Shown here one piece after another: positions 38,776 to 48,963 of a DNA stretch of 64,000 nucleotides. The notes beneath the pieces were generated by a model. That model did no database searches and was not told the DNA's origin. It saw only the letters and a list, made by a program, of their open reading frames with translations. Position 1 is the first letter of the stretch; each line of letters opens with the position of its first letter. The stretch spans positions 1 to 64,000 of the forward strand of contig JAAFIW010000025.1 in assembly GCA_013297875.1 (NCBI GenBank). The letters run 5' to 3'. This stretch comes from Comamonadaceae bacterium (GTDB lineage Bacteria > Pseudomonadota > Gammaproteobacteria > Burkholderiales > Burkholderiaceae_C). A program made the translations under genes and the position numbers.

Positions 38776-39203
38776 GCGGCGGGCACGCCTGCATCGTGTC
38801 GCACCACGGAGTAGCCTTGCTGAACATACTGTTTCCAGCGCACGCGGGCGGCGTTGCGGTCTTGTTCATCGGTGCTGACCACTTCAATCAGGCGTGCAAA
38901 ACGCTCAAACCCCAATGGCACGGCTTCGCCCATGTTGACCAGCACCTGCTGATGCGGTGTGTTGCTGGCATCCGCCGTGAGCACCACCGGAGAAGCATTC
39001 AACACCTGGGGGTCCGCAGACGCCTGGCAATGCGGCACAAATTCCAGCGGGGCAAACGTCCACAACTGGACATCCATGCGCTGTAGCAAGGCGACCGACC
39101 CGGTCACCACCACCTGAGCACCCTGCCCCACGGCCTTGCGCAGCAGCCGGCAGGCATAGCCCAGCTTGTCGGGTGCATTGAAATGAAAAGCCACTTCGGT
39201 CAT
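38772..39203 (-). CDS. holC: DNA polymerase III subunit chi
   Basis: A 143-residue chi subunit of the clamp-loader complex, which bridges to SSB through psi. MTEVAFHFNAPDKLGYACRL and LRKAVGQGAQVVVTG are typical, as are LWTFAPLEFVPHC and EVVSTDEQDRNAARVRWKQY near the end. The start overlaps the pepA stop (ATGA). pepA-holC order is standard in proteobacteria. Confidence 0.93.
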   Translation of the reverse strand: MTEVAFHFNAPDKLGYACRLLRKAVGQGAQVVVTGSVALLQRMDVQLWTFAPLEFVPHCQASADPQVLNASPVVLTADASNTPHQQVLVNMGEAVPLGFERFARLIEVVSTDEQDRNAARVRWKQYVQQGYSVVRHDAGVPAA

Positions 39204-40699
39204 GCCGATGGCGTGCTGGGTTTGGCTCGGGGTGAGCGGGCTTTGGCAACCGGCAAGCTGCCAATGTCCTGGGCCATCAGGTAAGCCAGCAGCAAGCCGA
39301 CGGGCCGGCCGGTAGAGCCTTTGGACGAGCCGCTTTTCCAGGCAGTGCCCGCAATATCCAGGTGTGCCCAGGGAAACTGGCCCACGAAACGCTGCAAAAA
39401 TTTGGCTGCGACCACCGCGCCCCCGGCTCGCCCCGCCACATTGGCCACGTCGGCAAACTTGCTTTTCAGGCCTTCTGCGTAATCGTCGTCCAGCGGCATG
39501 CGCCAGCACGGATCCAGCGCAGCGTCGCCGGCCTGTACCAGGGCCTCGGCCAGGGCATCGCTGCTGGCAAACATGCCGCTGCGCACGGCCCCCAAGGCCA
39601 CCACACAGGCACCGGTAAGCGTGGCAATGTCAATCACCGCGCGCGGTTTGAAGCGCTCGGCGTAGCTCAAAGCGTCGCACAAAATCAAACGGCCCTCAGC
39701 GTCGGTGTTCAGCACCTCAATGGTCTGACCACTCATGCTCGTGACCACATCACCGGGTTTGACGGCATTGCCTGCAGGCATGTTTTCGCAGGTGGGAATC
39801 AGGCCGACCACGTTGATCGCGGGTTTGAGTTGCGCCAGCGCGGCAAATGTGCCCAGCACGCTGGCCGCACCGCACATGTCGAATTTCATTTCGTCCATCT
39901 CGGAGGCCGGTTTGATGGAAATGCCGCCGGTATCAAAGGTGATGCCTTTGCCAATCAGCACCACCGGCGCCTGGTTTTTGGGGCCACCGTCGTAATGCAG
40001 CACCACAAAGCGCAGGGGTTCGGTCGATCCACGTGCAACCGACATGAAAGAGCCCATGCCCAGTTTGGCCACTTCCTTGGGCCCCAGCACCTCGCAACGC
40101 ATACCGGTTTGCTTGGCCAGGTCTTGCGCCGCGCCTGCCAGCAAGGTGGGTGTGGCGTGGTTCGCCGGGCGGTTGCCCCATTCCTTGGCCAACTCAATGC
40201 CTTGCACGGCGGCAGCGGCATGCTGGAAATCGTCCAGCACGGCCGGGCGGTTGGGCACGCCCACCACGCAGCGCTCCAGGCGGCGGCCTTCCTTTTTGCT
40301 CAATGTGGTGGTGTACACATAGGTCGCCTCGGCCAAGCCCAGCACCGCCGCGCGCACCCCGGCTGCGCTGGGCGCCTCAGTAAAACACAGCACCACCCGC
40401 CGGACAGCGACCCCTTTGATGGCGGCTGCCGCCGCTTCCACCGCTTTTTTAAGGCTCTTGGGTGTCCCGTCACCACAGCCGGCCACCAACAAGCGGGGTG
40501 CCTTGCACGTGTCGCTGGCATACAGCTGTAGCAATTTGCCCGGCTTGGACTCCCAGTGGCCGCTGGACAGGGCTTGGTGAATCAAGGCCGACAAGCTGTC
40601 ATCGGCCGAGGAAAACACTTGGCTGACGACCACGATGAGTGCGTCGCAGGCTTGCTGCGCGGCGCTGGACACGGTCAGCGACTTGAGTTCAAAGTTCAT
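39200..40699 (-). CDS. pepA: Leucyl aminopeptidase PepA
   Basis: A 499-residue M17 aminopeptidase. The two-metal site is seen in GKGITFDTGGISIKPASEM, MKFDMCGAASVLG and NTDAEGRLILCDAL; the catalytic Lys and Arg are within the first and third. The N-terminal domain (residues 1-165) matches PepA and can bind DNA in enterics. The start MNFELKSL at 40699 is only 10 bp from the divergent lptF start. Upstream in-frame codons run into lptF and are rejected. Confidence 0.95.
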   Translation of the reverse strand: MNFELKSLTVSSAAQQACDALIVVVSQVFSSADDSLSALIHQALSSGHWESKPGKLLQLYASDTCKAPRLLVAGCGDGTPKSLKKAVEAAAAAIKGVAVRRVVLCFTEAPSAAGVRAAVLGLAEATYVYTTTLSKKEGRRLERCVVGVPNRPAVLDDFQHAAAAVQGIELAKEWGNRPANHATPTLLAGAAQDLAKQTGMRCEVLGPKEVAKLGMGSFMSVARGSTEPLRFVVLHYDGGPKNQAPVVLIGKGITFDTGGISIKPASEMDEMKFDMCGAASVLGTFAALAQLKPAINVVGLIPTCENMPAGNAVKPGDVVTSMSGQTIEVLNTDAEGRLILCDALSYAERFKPRAVIDIATLTGACVVALGAVRSGMFASSDALAEALVQAGDAALDPCWRMPLDDDYAEGLKSKFADVANVAGRAGGAVVAAKFLQRFVGQFPWAHLDIAGTAWKSGSSKGSTGRPVGLLLAYLMAQDIGSLPVAKARSPRAKPSTPSA

Positions 40700-40709
40700 A
40701 ATTAACAGG

Positions 40710-41816
40710 ATGTTATTCGATTCATCTGTTCGCAAAGAGTTGTCCCGCAGCTTCGGTGCCACCCTGGTCGTGCTGGTCACGATTGTCATGACGATGACCT
40801 TGATCCGTACCCTGGGCCAGGCGACACGGGGCAGCGTCAACCCGCAGGAAGTGTTGATGGTGATGGGCTACACGGTGCTGGGGTTTTTGCCACCCATCTT
40901 GAGTTTGAGCCTGTTTATCTCCATCGTGAGCAGCCTGTCCCGCATGTACAAAGACAGCGAAATGGTGATCTGGTTTTCCAGCGGGCGCGGCTTGGTATCG
41001 TTTGTGGGCCCGCTGTGGCGCTTTGCCTGGCCCGTATTGCTGGTCATTGCCGTGCTGTCGCTGGTCATATGGCCCTGGTCGAACCAGCAAACCCAGGATC
41101 TAAAAGACCGGTACGGACAGCGTGGAGACCTGGAACGCGTGTCGCCCGGCCAGTTTCAGGAATCGTCCAGTGGCAAGCGCGTTTTTTTTCTGGACAAAGA
41201 CTCGCCCGACAACAAATCAGGCAACAACATCTTCATCTCGTCCATCGAAGGCGGCAAGGAAACCGTGACTTCTGCGCGTACGGGCCGCGTCATCGTGCAG
41301 GGTGACAGCCAGTTTTTGCTGCTGCAAAACGGGCAGCGCCTGGAAGGCAATGTCCGTGGCAACGAACTGAAAGTCAGCGAGTTCGAGGAATACGGCAACC
41401 GCATCGGAGCCGGTTCCAATGTGGTGCCCGAGGCGGCACCCGCCAAGGCCCGTAGCACCGTTACGCTGCTCACGGTGCGTACGCCCACACACCTGGGCGA
41501 GCTAGCCTGGCGCTTGGGACTGGCCGTGGCTGCGGTGAATTTTGTACTCATCGCCCTGTGCGTGCCGGGCGGCTCGGCCCGAGTGGGGCGTAGCGGCAAC
41601 CTGGTATTTGCCCTGTTTGCGTTTGTCACCTACTACAACGTGCTCAATGTGGGACAAAACTGGATAGCCTCGGGCCGCTCCAGCTTTGGGCTGTTCTCCC
41701 TGGGCCTGCATGGGGGCGCCCTGCTGCTGGCTGTGCTGTGGCTGATCAAGCGCCACAACAACTGGACACTGCGCTCGCTGATTCGCCGTGTGCCTACCAG
41801 GCGGGTCGCAGCATGA
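40710..41816 (+). CDS. lptF: LPS export permease LptF
   Basis: A 368-residue LptF of the LptB2FG complex that extracts lipopolysaccharide from the inner membrane. MLFDSSVRKELSRSFGATLV is the canonical opening; spans at residues 15-35, 50-75, 95-120 flank a periplasmic beta-jellyroll (residues ~125-255), with three more spans after it. Divergent from pepA and coupled to lptG by ATGA. Confidence 0.95.
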   Translation: MLFDSSVRKELSRSFGATLVVLVTIVMTMTLIRTLGQATRGSVNPQEVLMVMGYTVLGFLPPILSLSLFISIVSSLSRMYKDSEMVIWFSSGRGLVSFVGPLWRFAWPVLLVIAVLSLVIWPWSNQQTQDLKDRYGQRGDLERVSPGQFQESSSGKRVFFLDKDSPDNKSGNNIFISSIEGGKETVTSARTGRVIVQGDSQFLLLQNGQRLEGNVRGNELKVSEFEEYGNRIGAGSNVVPEAAPAKARSTVTLLTVRTPTHLGELAWRLGLAVAAVNFVLIALCVPGGSARVGRSGNLVFALFAFVTYYNVLNVGQNWIASGRSSFGLFSLGLHGGALLLAVLWLIKRHNNWTLRSLIRRVPTRRVAA

Positions 41817-42970
41817 AAACGATTCGCCGACTGATCTACAGCGAAGTGCTGTCTGCGGTGCTGTTTGTCACGCTGGGTTTTATTGCGCTTTTCTTCTTTT
41901 TTGACTTTGTAGACGACTTGCCCAATGTGGGCCGCGACACGTATCGCCTGACGCACAGCCTGGTGTATGTCACCTTGCTGGTACCCAGCCACTTGTACGA
42001 GCTGCTTCCCATCACAGTGCTGATTGGCACCATTTTTGTAATGGCTCGCATGGCCCAAAGCTCCGAGTTCACCATCTTGCGCACCAGCGGCCTGGGGCCG
42101 TGGCGGGCGCTGCGCAGCCTGCTGGTGCTGGGGGCCGCGTTTGTGGCCTTCACGTTTGCGATTGGCGACTACCTGGCCCCACTGGCCGACCGCAACGCGC
42201 AGTTGCTTAAAGCGCGCTTTCAGGGCCGCATCAGCGTGGGCCAGACCGGTGCCTGGCTCAAGGAAAAGCAGACCAACCGCTCGTATGCGGTCAACATCGC
42301 CGCGCTCACACCCGATGGCCAGATGCGCGGTGTGCGCATTTTTGAGTTTGATGCCAAAGGCTTTTTACTCTCTCTCACACAAGCGACCGCCGGGCAGTTT
42401 GAGACCGCTTCTTCAGACACCGGCAGCGTGTGGCTGCTTAAACAGGTTGAGCGAACACTGTTCGTGGCACCGGCTGACCCGGTGACTGACGCCAAAGCGC
42501 CGGGCGAGGCGGTGCCTGTTGCCCCGGTTGCACGGGTACAGCGCACACAACTGCCCGCGGTGAGTTGGCCCACCGAGATCACGCCCGAGATGGTGTCGGT
42601 TGCCCTGCTCAAACCCGAGCGCATGGCAACCCTGGATCTGTTTGACTACATCCAGCATCTACAAGCCAACGGTCAGACCTCCCAGCGCTATGAAATTGAG
42701 TTCTGGCGCAAGGTGTTTTACCCCTTGAGCTGCGTGGTGATGGTGGTAATGGCGCTGCCCTTTGCATATCTGCATTTTCGAAGTGGTGCCATCACCAGCT
42801 ATATGTTCGGCGGCGTGCTGGTGGGTATCAGTTTTTTCCTCCTCAACAACGTATTTGGCTACATTGGTAACCTCAACGCCTGGTGGCCGTGGCTCACCGC
42901 CGCTGCACCGGGACTGATTTACTCTGTGCTCTCGCTGGGTGCTTTTAGCTGGCTGGTTTTAAGGCAATAA
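41813..42970 (+). CDS. lptG: LPS export permease LptG
   Basis: A 385-residue LptG, partner of LptF. MKTIRRLIYSEVLSAVLFVT and FFDFVDDLPNVGRDTYRLTH open it, and SSEFTILRTSGLGPWRALRS is the conserved ATPase-coupling helix. The late spans PLSCVVMVVMALPFAYLHFR and GVLVGISFFLLNNVFGYIG are typical. Translation is coupled to lptF. Confidence 0.95.
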   Translation: MKTIRRLIYSEVLSAVLFVTLGFIALFFFFDFVDDLPNVGRDTYRLTHSLVYVTLLVPSHLYELLPITVLIGTIFVMARMAQSSEFTILRTSGLGPWRALRSLLVLGAAFVAFTFAIGDYLAPLADRNAQLLKARFQGRISVGQTGAWLKEKQTNRSYAVNIAALTPDGQMRGVRIFEFDAKGFLLSLTQATAGQFETASSDTGSVWLLKQVERTLFVAPADPVTDAKAPGEAVPVAPVARVQRTQLPAVSWPTEITPEMVSVALLKPERMATLDLFDYIQHLQANGQTSQRYEIEFWRKVFYPLSCVVMVVMALPFAYLHFRSGAITSYMFGGVLVGISFFLLNNVFGYIGNLNAWWPWLTAAAPGLIYSVLSLGAFSWLVLRQ

Positions 42971-42974
42971 GAAG

Positions 42975-43346
42975 ATGAATGAAGCAACCGGTGCAGTGAT
43001 TCTGTTTGGCCATGGTTCACGCGATCCGCTGTGGCGGCTGCCGATTGAATCGGTGGCCACGCGCGCGGCGCTGGCCAACCCCGGGCGCACAGTGCGCTGC
43101 GCCTACCTGGAATTGACACCACCCGATCTGCCCACAGTTGCTACTGAATTAATAGCTGGTGGAGCAGATTTCATAAGGGTGATACCGATGTTTTTAGGCA
43201 AAGGTCGTCATGCCCGTGAAGATCTGCCCGCCTTGATGGACGCTTTGCAGCAAGCCCACCCCACTGTGCATTTCGATCTGCGCCCTTCGGTGGGCGAAGA
43301 CGAGCGGGTGCTGGAACTGCTGACGCGGATGGCGTTAGAACCGTAA
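42975..43346 (+). CDS. cbiX: CbiX/SirB-type chelatase
   Basis: A 123-residue short-form class II chelatase that inserts metal (Co or Fe) into sirohydrochlorin. Metal-contact His residues appear in AVILFGHGSRDP and MFLGKGRHAREDLP. It is followed 5 bases later by cysB, and sirohaem serves sulfite reductase, so pairing with cysteine regulation makes sense as a ferrochelatase. The stretch VATELIAGGADFIRVIP coincides with a core of the dispersed repeat. Confidence 0.88.
   Translation: MNEATGAVILFGHGSRDPLWRLPIESVATRAALANPGRTVRCAYLELTPPDLPTVATELIAGGADFIRVIPMFLGKGRHAREDLPALMDALQQAHPTVHFDLRPSVGEDERVLELLTRMALEP
43137..43181 (+). repeat. Partial dispersed repeat (inside cbiX)
   Basis: GTTGCTACTGAATTAATAGC, then TGGTGGAGCAGATTT, matches the left half of the purL copy at 33532 nearly base for base, but the right half is missing. 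The encoded residues are acceptable for the family, so chance or conversion is possible. Confidence 0.45.
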
Positions 43347-43350
43347 AACA

Positions 43351-44295
43351 ATGAATCTGCACCAATTTCGTTTTGTTCAGGAGGCGGCACGCCGCGGACT
43401 GAACCTTACCGAAGCCGCCAAGGTGCTCAACACCTCGCAGCCTGGCGTGTCCAAGGCCATCATCGAGCTGGAAGAAGAATTGGGCATCGAAATATTTGCC
43501 CGTCACGGCAAGCGCCTGAAACGCATCACCGAGCCGGGCGAACATGTACTCAAAAGCATAGAAGTCATCATGCGCGAGATCGGCAATCTCAAGCGCATTG
43601 GCGAGCAGTTCAGTGCGCAGGACAGCGGCACCTTGTCGATTGCCACCACCCACACCCAGGCGCGGTACGTGCTGCCACCGCACGTGGCCAAACTGCGCGA
43701 GGCCTACCCCAAGGTCAACGTCAGCTTGCATCAGGGCGCGCCAGATCAGGTCGCCCGCATGGTGCTGGACGAGGTGGCGGAAATTGGTATTGCCACCGAA
43801 TCACTGGCCGCCTACGATGAACTGGTCACCCTGCCCTGCTATGAGTGGCAGCATGTGCTGGTGCTGCCCAGCAGTCACCCGCTATTAAAAAAAGAGCGTA
43901 TCAGCCTTGCTGATATTGCACTGGAGCCTGTTATCACGTATCACCCGTCGTTTACAGGGCGCACCCGCATCGATGCGGCCTTTGCGGCCAACAAACTGGC
44001 ACCTCGCATCGCCCTGGAAGCGATTGACTCAGACGTGATCAAGACCTACGTGCGCCTGGGCCTGGGTGTCGGGATCGTGGCCGAAATGGCGGTGCGCGAC
44101 GAGCTGGCGACGCCGGGCGATCTGGTCGTGCGGCCAGCAGGCCATTTGTTTGGTCAAAACCTGGCGCGGGTGGCGTTCAAGCGCGGCGCTTATCTGCGAA
44201 ATTTTGTTTATAAGTTTGCCGAGCTGATCAGCGACCGGCTGGATCGCAAGTTGATTGCCAAAGCCATGAGCGGGCAGGCCAATGATTGGGAATAG
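43351..44295 (+). CDS. cysB: CysB-family LysR regulator
   Basis: A 314-residue CysB/Cbl-type activator of sulfate assimilation that senses O-acetylserine. [20 protein letters not shown] and [20 protein letters not shown] are diagnostic; [19 protein letters not shown] and [14 protein letters not shown] are in the sulfate/acetylserine-binding domain. It starts 5 bases after cbiX, suggesting a sulfur-assimilation operon. Confidence 0.94.
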   Translation: MNLHQFRFVQEAARRGLNLTEAAKVLNTSQPGVSKAIIELEEELGIEIFARHGKRLKRITEPGEHVLKSIEVIMREIGNLKRIGEQFSAQDSGTLSIATTHTQARYVLPPHVAKLREAYPKVNVSLHQGAPDQVARMVLDEVAEIGIATESLAAYDELVTLPCYEWQHVLVLPSSHPLLKKERISLADIALEPVITYHPSFTGRTRIDAAFAANKLAPRIALEAIDSDVIKTYVRLGLGVGIVAEMAVRDELATPGDLVVRPAGHLFGQNLARVAFKRGAYLRNFVYKFAELISDRLDRKLIAKAMSGQANDWE

Positions 44296-44309
44296 CTGAT
44301 TCACGCCTT

Positions 44310-47300
44310 ATGACGCCCGACACCACCCAGTCAAAAGCATGGTCGCTGCGCACCGTTTTGGTGTCCAGTCTGCTGCTGTTCTCGATCCTGCCCGCACTGA
44401 TTGTGGGTTGGGTGATGTACCGCAGCAATGTGCAAAGCGTGGGCGAGTTGTCGCAAAAAATCGTGCGCGATGTCGCCCTGCGCGTGCAGCTGGACACTGA
44501 AAACCACGTCATGCAGGTGCATTCGCTGCTCAATGGCTTCTTGCCGGCCCACTACACCCAAACCCAGTTGATGGATGCGCGGCAATTAATGGCCGAACCC
44601 CGTGCGTTCGAGCGCACAGCCTTCCAGTTTTCACGCATGTCGCCCAACGTCTCATTTGTGTACTTTGGCAATACACAAGGCGAGTTTTACGGTGTGCAAA
44701 AGGATCTGGATGATGTCCATCAACGGGCCAAGGTACACATCCGCACGGCGGGGCAAGGCGGTCGCCGCTACTTTCTGGCCGAGCAGGCCGGTGACCGGGG
44801 GCTGGAATTGCCTGCTGAGACCAAGGCCTTCGAACCACGGCAGCGCCCCTGGTACCTGGCAGCGCAGGACAAGAAAAACCGGGTCTTTTCATCGGTTTAC
44901 CCATCGGCGTCTTCTGGACAGCTGCTGATCACGCTGGCGCAACCCGTGGTCGACGCCAACGGCGCGGTGATGGGTGTTTTTGCCGCCGATCTGTTTCTTA
45001 AACGGTTAGACGAGTTATTGCGGGCCCAAAACATCAGCCCCAACGGGGCTGCCATGCTGCTGGATGAGCAGGGCTACTTGCTCGCCACATCGGTGGGTGA
45101 CCCCTTGTTTTCCCACAAGGGAAACGAGCTTGAACGTCACCGCCCCGGCGAAAGTACCGACCGAGCCATCTCCAAGAGTTTTCAGGCCATTGCCCAATTG
45201 ATGGCACCCGCTCGCGACATGCCGTCCCAGCGAACCCGGCTGGACCAACGCGTTGACCTGCCAGACGGCGAAAGCCTGCTGACGGTGATGCGACCTTTTG
45301 GTGATTCGCTGGGCTTGAATTGGACGCTGATCGTGGCAGCACCCGAAAGCGATTTTTCTGCCGAACGGCGCAGTGCCATCCTGAACTCGGTCTACCTAAT
45401 GCTGGCTGTGCTGGCACTGGGGGCTGTGTTTTCCGCCCTGCTGGCCTACCGCGTCAGCCACCGCTTTGGCCAACTTAAACAGGCAGCACTGGTACTGGGC
45501 CATGGCCGCGTGCCACCCATTGACCTGCGCTCCAGTATTGCCGAGGTGCGGGTTCTGTCGGCGGCGTTGCACAACAGCGCGAAAGAGATCGAGCACAGCC
45601 GCACGGCCATTCAGACGCAGGCAAATGCTTTGCACGACGCCAATACCTACCTGGAGCAGCGCGTCAGAGAACGCACTGCAGAGTTGGAAGTGTCGCGCGA
45701 AGAGGCGCTGGCTGCTGCCCGTGCCAAATCGACCTTTCTGGCCACCATGAGCCACGAAATCCGCACACCACTCAATGGCGTGGTGGGCATGGCTACCTTG
45801 ATGGCCGATACACCGCTAAACGCTGAGCAAAACGACTACCTGCACACCATGCGCGTGTCCAGCGACCAGTTGCTGGGCGTGATCAACGATATTCTGGATT
45901 TTTCCAAAGTGGAGTCCGGTAAGTTAGAGTTGGAAAACGAACCCTTGAGCGTTCGTGCCACGGTGGAAGAAGCCTGTGAAATTGCGGCTGCGCGTGTCCG
46001 TGAAAAGGGCCTGGACATGCTGGTGGACATCAGCGACAGCGTGCCCGACTGGGTCAGCGGCGACGTAACACGCTTACGCCAAATTTTGCTCAATTACATC
46101 AACAACGCCGTCAAATTCACCGAGCAGGGGCAGATTGTCATCAGCGTGATAGTGGTTCAGGGGCTGCCTAAGAAAGATGACTTGCCAGCCAAAGTGGTGT
46201 TGGGTTTTCGCGTGAATGACACGGGAATTGGCATTCCCCATGACCGCCAGCACACCTTGTTTGAATCGTTCTCGCAGGTCGACTCGTCCACCACCCGCCG
46301 CTATGGTGGCACCGGCCTGGGCCTGGCCATCTGCAAGCGGCTGGCCGGCTTGATGGGCGGCGAGGTGGGCATGGAATCGTCGCCCGGTGCGGGCTCCACC
46401 TTCTGGTTCACTGCGCAACTGGCGTTGGCAAGGCAACCCGATCCGTCGTCGTCGCAGCTGTTTGGCATGGCCAGCCTGGTGGGCAAAAAGGCGGTGGTGG
46501 TGGACGACACGCCTTTGCATCTGCGCATTCTGGACAAACAACTACGTCGCTGGGGCATGCAGGCGGTGCTGTTTGGTCAGGCAGCACCGGCCTTGAAGTG
46601 GTTGCTGGACAACCGGGCGGACGTAGTCATCACCGACATGCACATGCCCGAGATCGATGGCCTGGGTTTTGCGCAAGCGGTGCGCCAGCGCCACCCGCAT
46701 ATGCACTTGGTGCTGCTGACATCGGGCAACATGCCGACGCGCGAGTCCATCAAGGTGTTCAACGCCTGCTTGCTCAAACCCTATCGGCAAGCCCAGTTGT
46801 TTGACGCGCTGACCGGCGCAGCCTCATTGCGCAACGCAACGCTACCGGCGGTGGCCGCGGTACCGCGCAAACATCAGCTGGTGCTGGTGGCCGACGACAA
46901 CTCGGTGAACCTGAAGGTTGCGAACTTCATGCTCACCAAGCTGGGCTACGAAACGGCAACTGCGCTGAACGGGCGCGAGGCGGTGGACAAGGTCACACAG
47001 TCATTGCTTCCTGGTGGCGTGCCGTATGCCGCTGTGTTGATGGACGTGAACATGCCGGTGCTGGACGGGATTCGTGCCACCGAGCAAATTAATCAGATGC
47101 ACGGCCCACTGGCACCCCCGATCTGGGCACTCACGGCGTCGGTGCTGCTGGAAGACCGGCAGCGCTACATGGCCGCTGGCATGCGGGGGCCATTGTCCAA
47201 GCCCATGTACATCGACGAACTGGCGCAGGCGCTGTCCCAGGTCGCCGTTAACCCAGCCACCGACACCGATTCGCAATTAGCCACCTTGCCAGCGCTGGCA

Positions 47301-47750
47301 GACACCAGCGTATTGAACGCCGCCAGCGCACCCGAACAGGCACAACATGCCAGCACCCTGGTGGATTGGGCTCGACTGGCGCAGTTTGCCGACTTTGACG
47401 ACGATGGTGGCAGCCTGGTGCGCAGCGTGGTCAACCTGTTTGTGGCCGAGTTACCCGGTCGCTTGATGGCCATTCGCCGAGGCTTTGACGACCACAATAT
47501 TGACGATCTGTCGCTGGCCGCTCACGCGCTCAAAGGTGCCGCCTCCAACGTGGGTGCCAGCGCCATCAGCCAGGCTTGTTTTGTGCTGGAGCAGTCGTGC
47601 AAAGACGGGCAATGGCCGCCGGATCTGGCGCAACAACTCGCAAAAATTGAAGCCCTGGGGCCACAAACCCAACGTGCCTTTGGCAACTGGGCCCAAGCAT
47701 CAATATCCGAACCGTCCACCAACACCCCAAACCGCGATGCCAGTGATTGA
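44310..47750 (+). CDS. Hybrid sensor histidine kinase with two receivers and HPt
   Basis: An 1146-residue phosphorelay protein. A first span at residues ~12-32 and a second at ~360-380 flank a periplasmic dCache-like sensor ([40 protein letters not shown]). A HAMP-like/coiled region follows, then HisKA with His482 ([15 protein letters not shown]), HATPase ([34 protein letters not shown]), receiver 1 with Asp776 ([13 protein letters not shown]), receiver 2 with Asp912 ([13 protein letters not shown]) and HPt with His1072 ([13 protein letters not shown]). It begins 14 bases after cysB. BarA-like in layout; the signal is unknown. Confidence 0.92.
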   Translation: MTPDTTQSKAWSLRTVLVSSLLLFSILPALIVGWVMYRSNVQSVGELSQKIVRDVALRVQLDTENHVMQVHSLLNGFLPAHYTQTQLMDARQLMAEPRAFERTAFQFSRMSPNVSFVYFGNTQGEFYGVQKDLDDVHQRAKVHIRTAGQGGRRYFLAEQAGDRGLELPAETKAFEPRQRPWYLAAQDKKNRVFSSVYPSASSGQLLITLAQPVVDANGAVMGVFAADLFLKRLDELLRAQNISPNGAAMLLDEQGYLLATSVGDPLFSHKGNELERHRPGESTDRAISKSFQAIAQLMAPARDMPSQRTRLDQRVDLPDGESLLTVMRPFGDSLGLNWTLIVAAPESDFSAERRSAILNSVYLMLAVLALGAVFSALLAYRVSHRFGQLKQAALVLGHGRVPPIDLRSSIAEVRVLSAALHNSAKEIEHSRTAIQTQANALHDANTYLEQRVRERTAELEVSREEALAAARAKSTFLATMSHEIRTPLNGVVGMATLMADTPLNAEQNDYLHTMRVSSDQLLGVINDILDFSKVESGKLELENEPLSVRATVEEACEIAAARVREKGLDMLVDISDSVPDWVSGDVTRLRQILLNYINNAVKFTEQGQIVISVIVVQGLPKKDDLPAKVVLGFRVNDTGIGIPHDRQHTLFESFSQVDSSTTRRYGGTGLGLAICKRLAGLMGGEVGMESSPGAGSTFWFTAQLALARQPDPSSSQLFGMASLVGKKAVVVDDTPLHLRILDKQLRRWGMQAVLFGQAAPALKWLLDNRADVVITDMHMPEIDGLGFAQAVRQRHPHMHLVLLTSGNMPTRESIKVFNACLLKPYRQAQLFDALTGAASLRNATLPAVAAVPRKHQLVLVADDNSVNLKVANFMLTKLGYETATALNGREAVDKVTQSLLPGGVPYAAVLMDVNMPVLDGIRATEQINQMHGPLAPPIWALTASVLLEDRQRYMAAGMRGPLSKPMYIDELAQALSQVAVNPATDTDSQLATLPALADTSVLNAASAPEQAQHASTLVDWARLAQFADFDDDGGSLVRSVVNLFVAELPGRLMAIRRGFDDHNIDDLSLAAHALKGAASNVGASAISQACFVLEQSCKDGQWPPDLAQQLAKIEALGPQTQRAFGNWAQASISEPSTNTPNRDASD

Positions 47751-48912
47751 ACGCACACCCACCCTGCAGACCAAGCTGCCCGCCGTTGGCACCACCATTT
47801 TCACCATCATGTCTGGCCTGGCAAGCGAAGTGGGTGCGGTGAATCTGGGCCAGGGCTTTCCGGATTTCCATTGCGACCCAGCCCTGGTGCAAGCCGTGAC
47901 CGACGCCATGACACAAGGCCACAACCAGTACCCGCCCATGCCCGGTGTGCCTGCATTGCGCCACGCGGTTGCTACCAAAATAGAAGCTGCTACAGCCCGC
48001 CAGTATTGCCCCAACAGCTGCATCACCATCACGGCCGGTGCCACGCAAGCCATCATCACAGCCATTCTGGCGGTGGTGCGTGCGGGTGACGAAGTGATTG
48101 TGCTGGAGCCCTGCTACGACAGCTACGTGCCCAACATCGAACTGGCCGGCGGCACCGTGGTGCGTGTGCCCCTGACACCGGGCAGCTTTCGCCCGGACTT
48201 TGAAAAAATAGCCGCCGCCATCACCCCCAAAACCCGCGCCATCCTGATCAACAGCCCGCACAACCCGTCGGCCACCGTTTGGTCTGATACCGACATGCTG
48301 ACCTTGCAAGACCTGCTGGCACCCACCGACGTGCTGCTGATCAGCGATGAGGTGTACGAGCACATGGTGTTTGACGGTCAGCGCCACAACAGTGCCGCCC
48401 ACTACCCCGGCCTGGCCGCCCGCGCCTTCATCGTCAGCAGCTTCGGCAAAACCTTTCATGTGACCGGCTGGAAAGTGGGTTACGTGGCCGCGCCCGCGCC
48501 TCTGACGGTCGAGTTTCGCAAGGTGCACCAGTTCAATGTGTTCACCGTGAACACGCCAGTGCAGCACGCACTGGCCAATTACTTGGGCAACCCCGCGCCA
48601 CACCAGGAGCTGCCCGCGTTTTATCAACGCAAACGGGACCTGTTTCGTGCTGGCCTGGCGCAAACCCGCTTCAAGCTGCTGCCCAGCGAAGGCAGCTACT
48701 TTCAGTGCGTGGGCATCAGCGACCTGGCCGTGACCGAACGCGATTTACCTGAGGCCGATTTCTGCCAGTGGCTCACACGCGAAATCGGCGTGGCAGCCAT
48801 TCCACTGTCTGCTTTCTACGGCAACGGCTTTGACCAGAAAGTGGTGCGCTTTTGCTTTGCCAAACAGGATGAAACCTTGAACCTGGCGCTGGAGCGCTTA
48901 AGCAAGCTGTAG
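47737..48912 (+). CDS. PLP-dependent aminotransferase (YbdL/methionine type)
   Basis: A 391-residue fold-type I aminotransferase. The PLP Lys is in [32 protein letters not shown] and [13 protein letters not shown] hold the Asn, Asp and Tyr contacts; [12 protein letters not shown] has the carboxylate Arg. The whole resembles YbdL methionine/aromatic aminotransferases and kynurenine aminotransferases. The start [11 protein letters not shown] overlaps the kinase end by 14 bases. It contains a weak repeat-like stretch at 47968-48010 that I do not count. Confidence 0.88.
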   Translation: MPVIERTPTLQTKLPAVGTTIFTIMSGLASEVGAVNLGQGFPDFHCDPALVQAVTDAMTQGHNQYPPMPGVPALRHAVATKIEAATARQYCPNSCITITAGATQAIITAILAVVRAGDEVIVLEPCYDSYVPNIELAGGTVVRVPLTPGSFRPDFEKIAAAITPKTRAILINSPHNPSATVWSDTDMLTLQDLLAPTDVLLISDEVYEHMVFDGQRHNSAAHYPGLAARAFIVSSFGKTFHVTGWKVGYVAAPAPLTVEFRKVHQFNVFTVNTPVQHALANYLGNPAPHQELPAFYQRKRDLFRAGLAQTRFKLLPSEGSYFQCVGISDLAVTERDLPEADFCQWLTREIGVAAIPLSAFYGNGFDQKVVRFCFAKQDETLNLALERLSKL

Positions 48913-48963
48913 AACTGGCCTTCAAGCAGCGCAACCCGCAGGGATCCTGGATATGCTTGTCCA

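Noticed and set aside
47968-48010. Repeat-like GCTACCAAAATAGAAGCTGCTACAGC-type stretch in the aminotransferase gene
   Set aside because: Only scattered matches to the repeat core; could be chance in a Lys/Ala-coding stretch.
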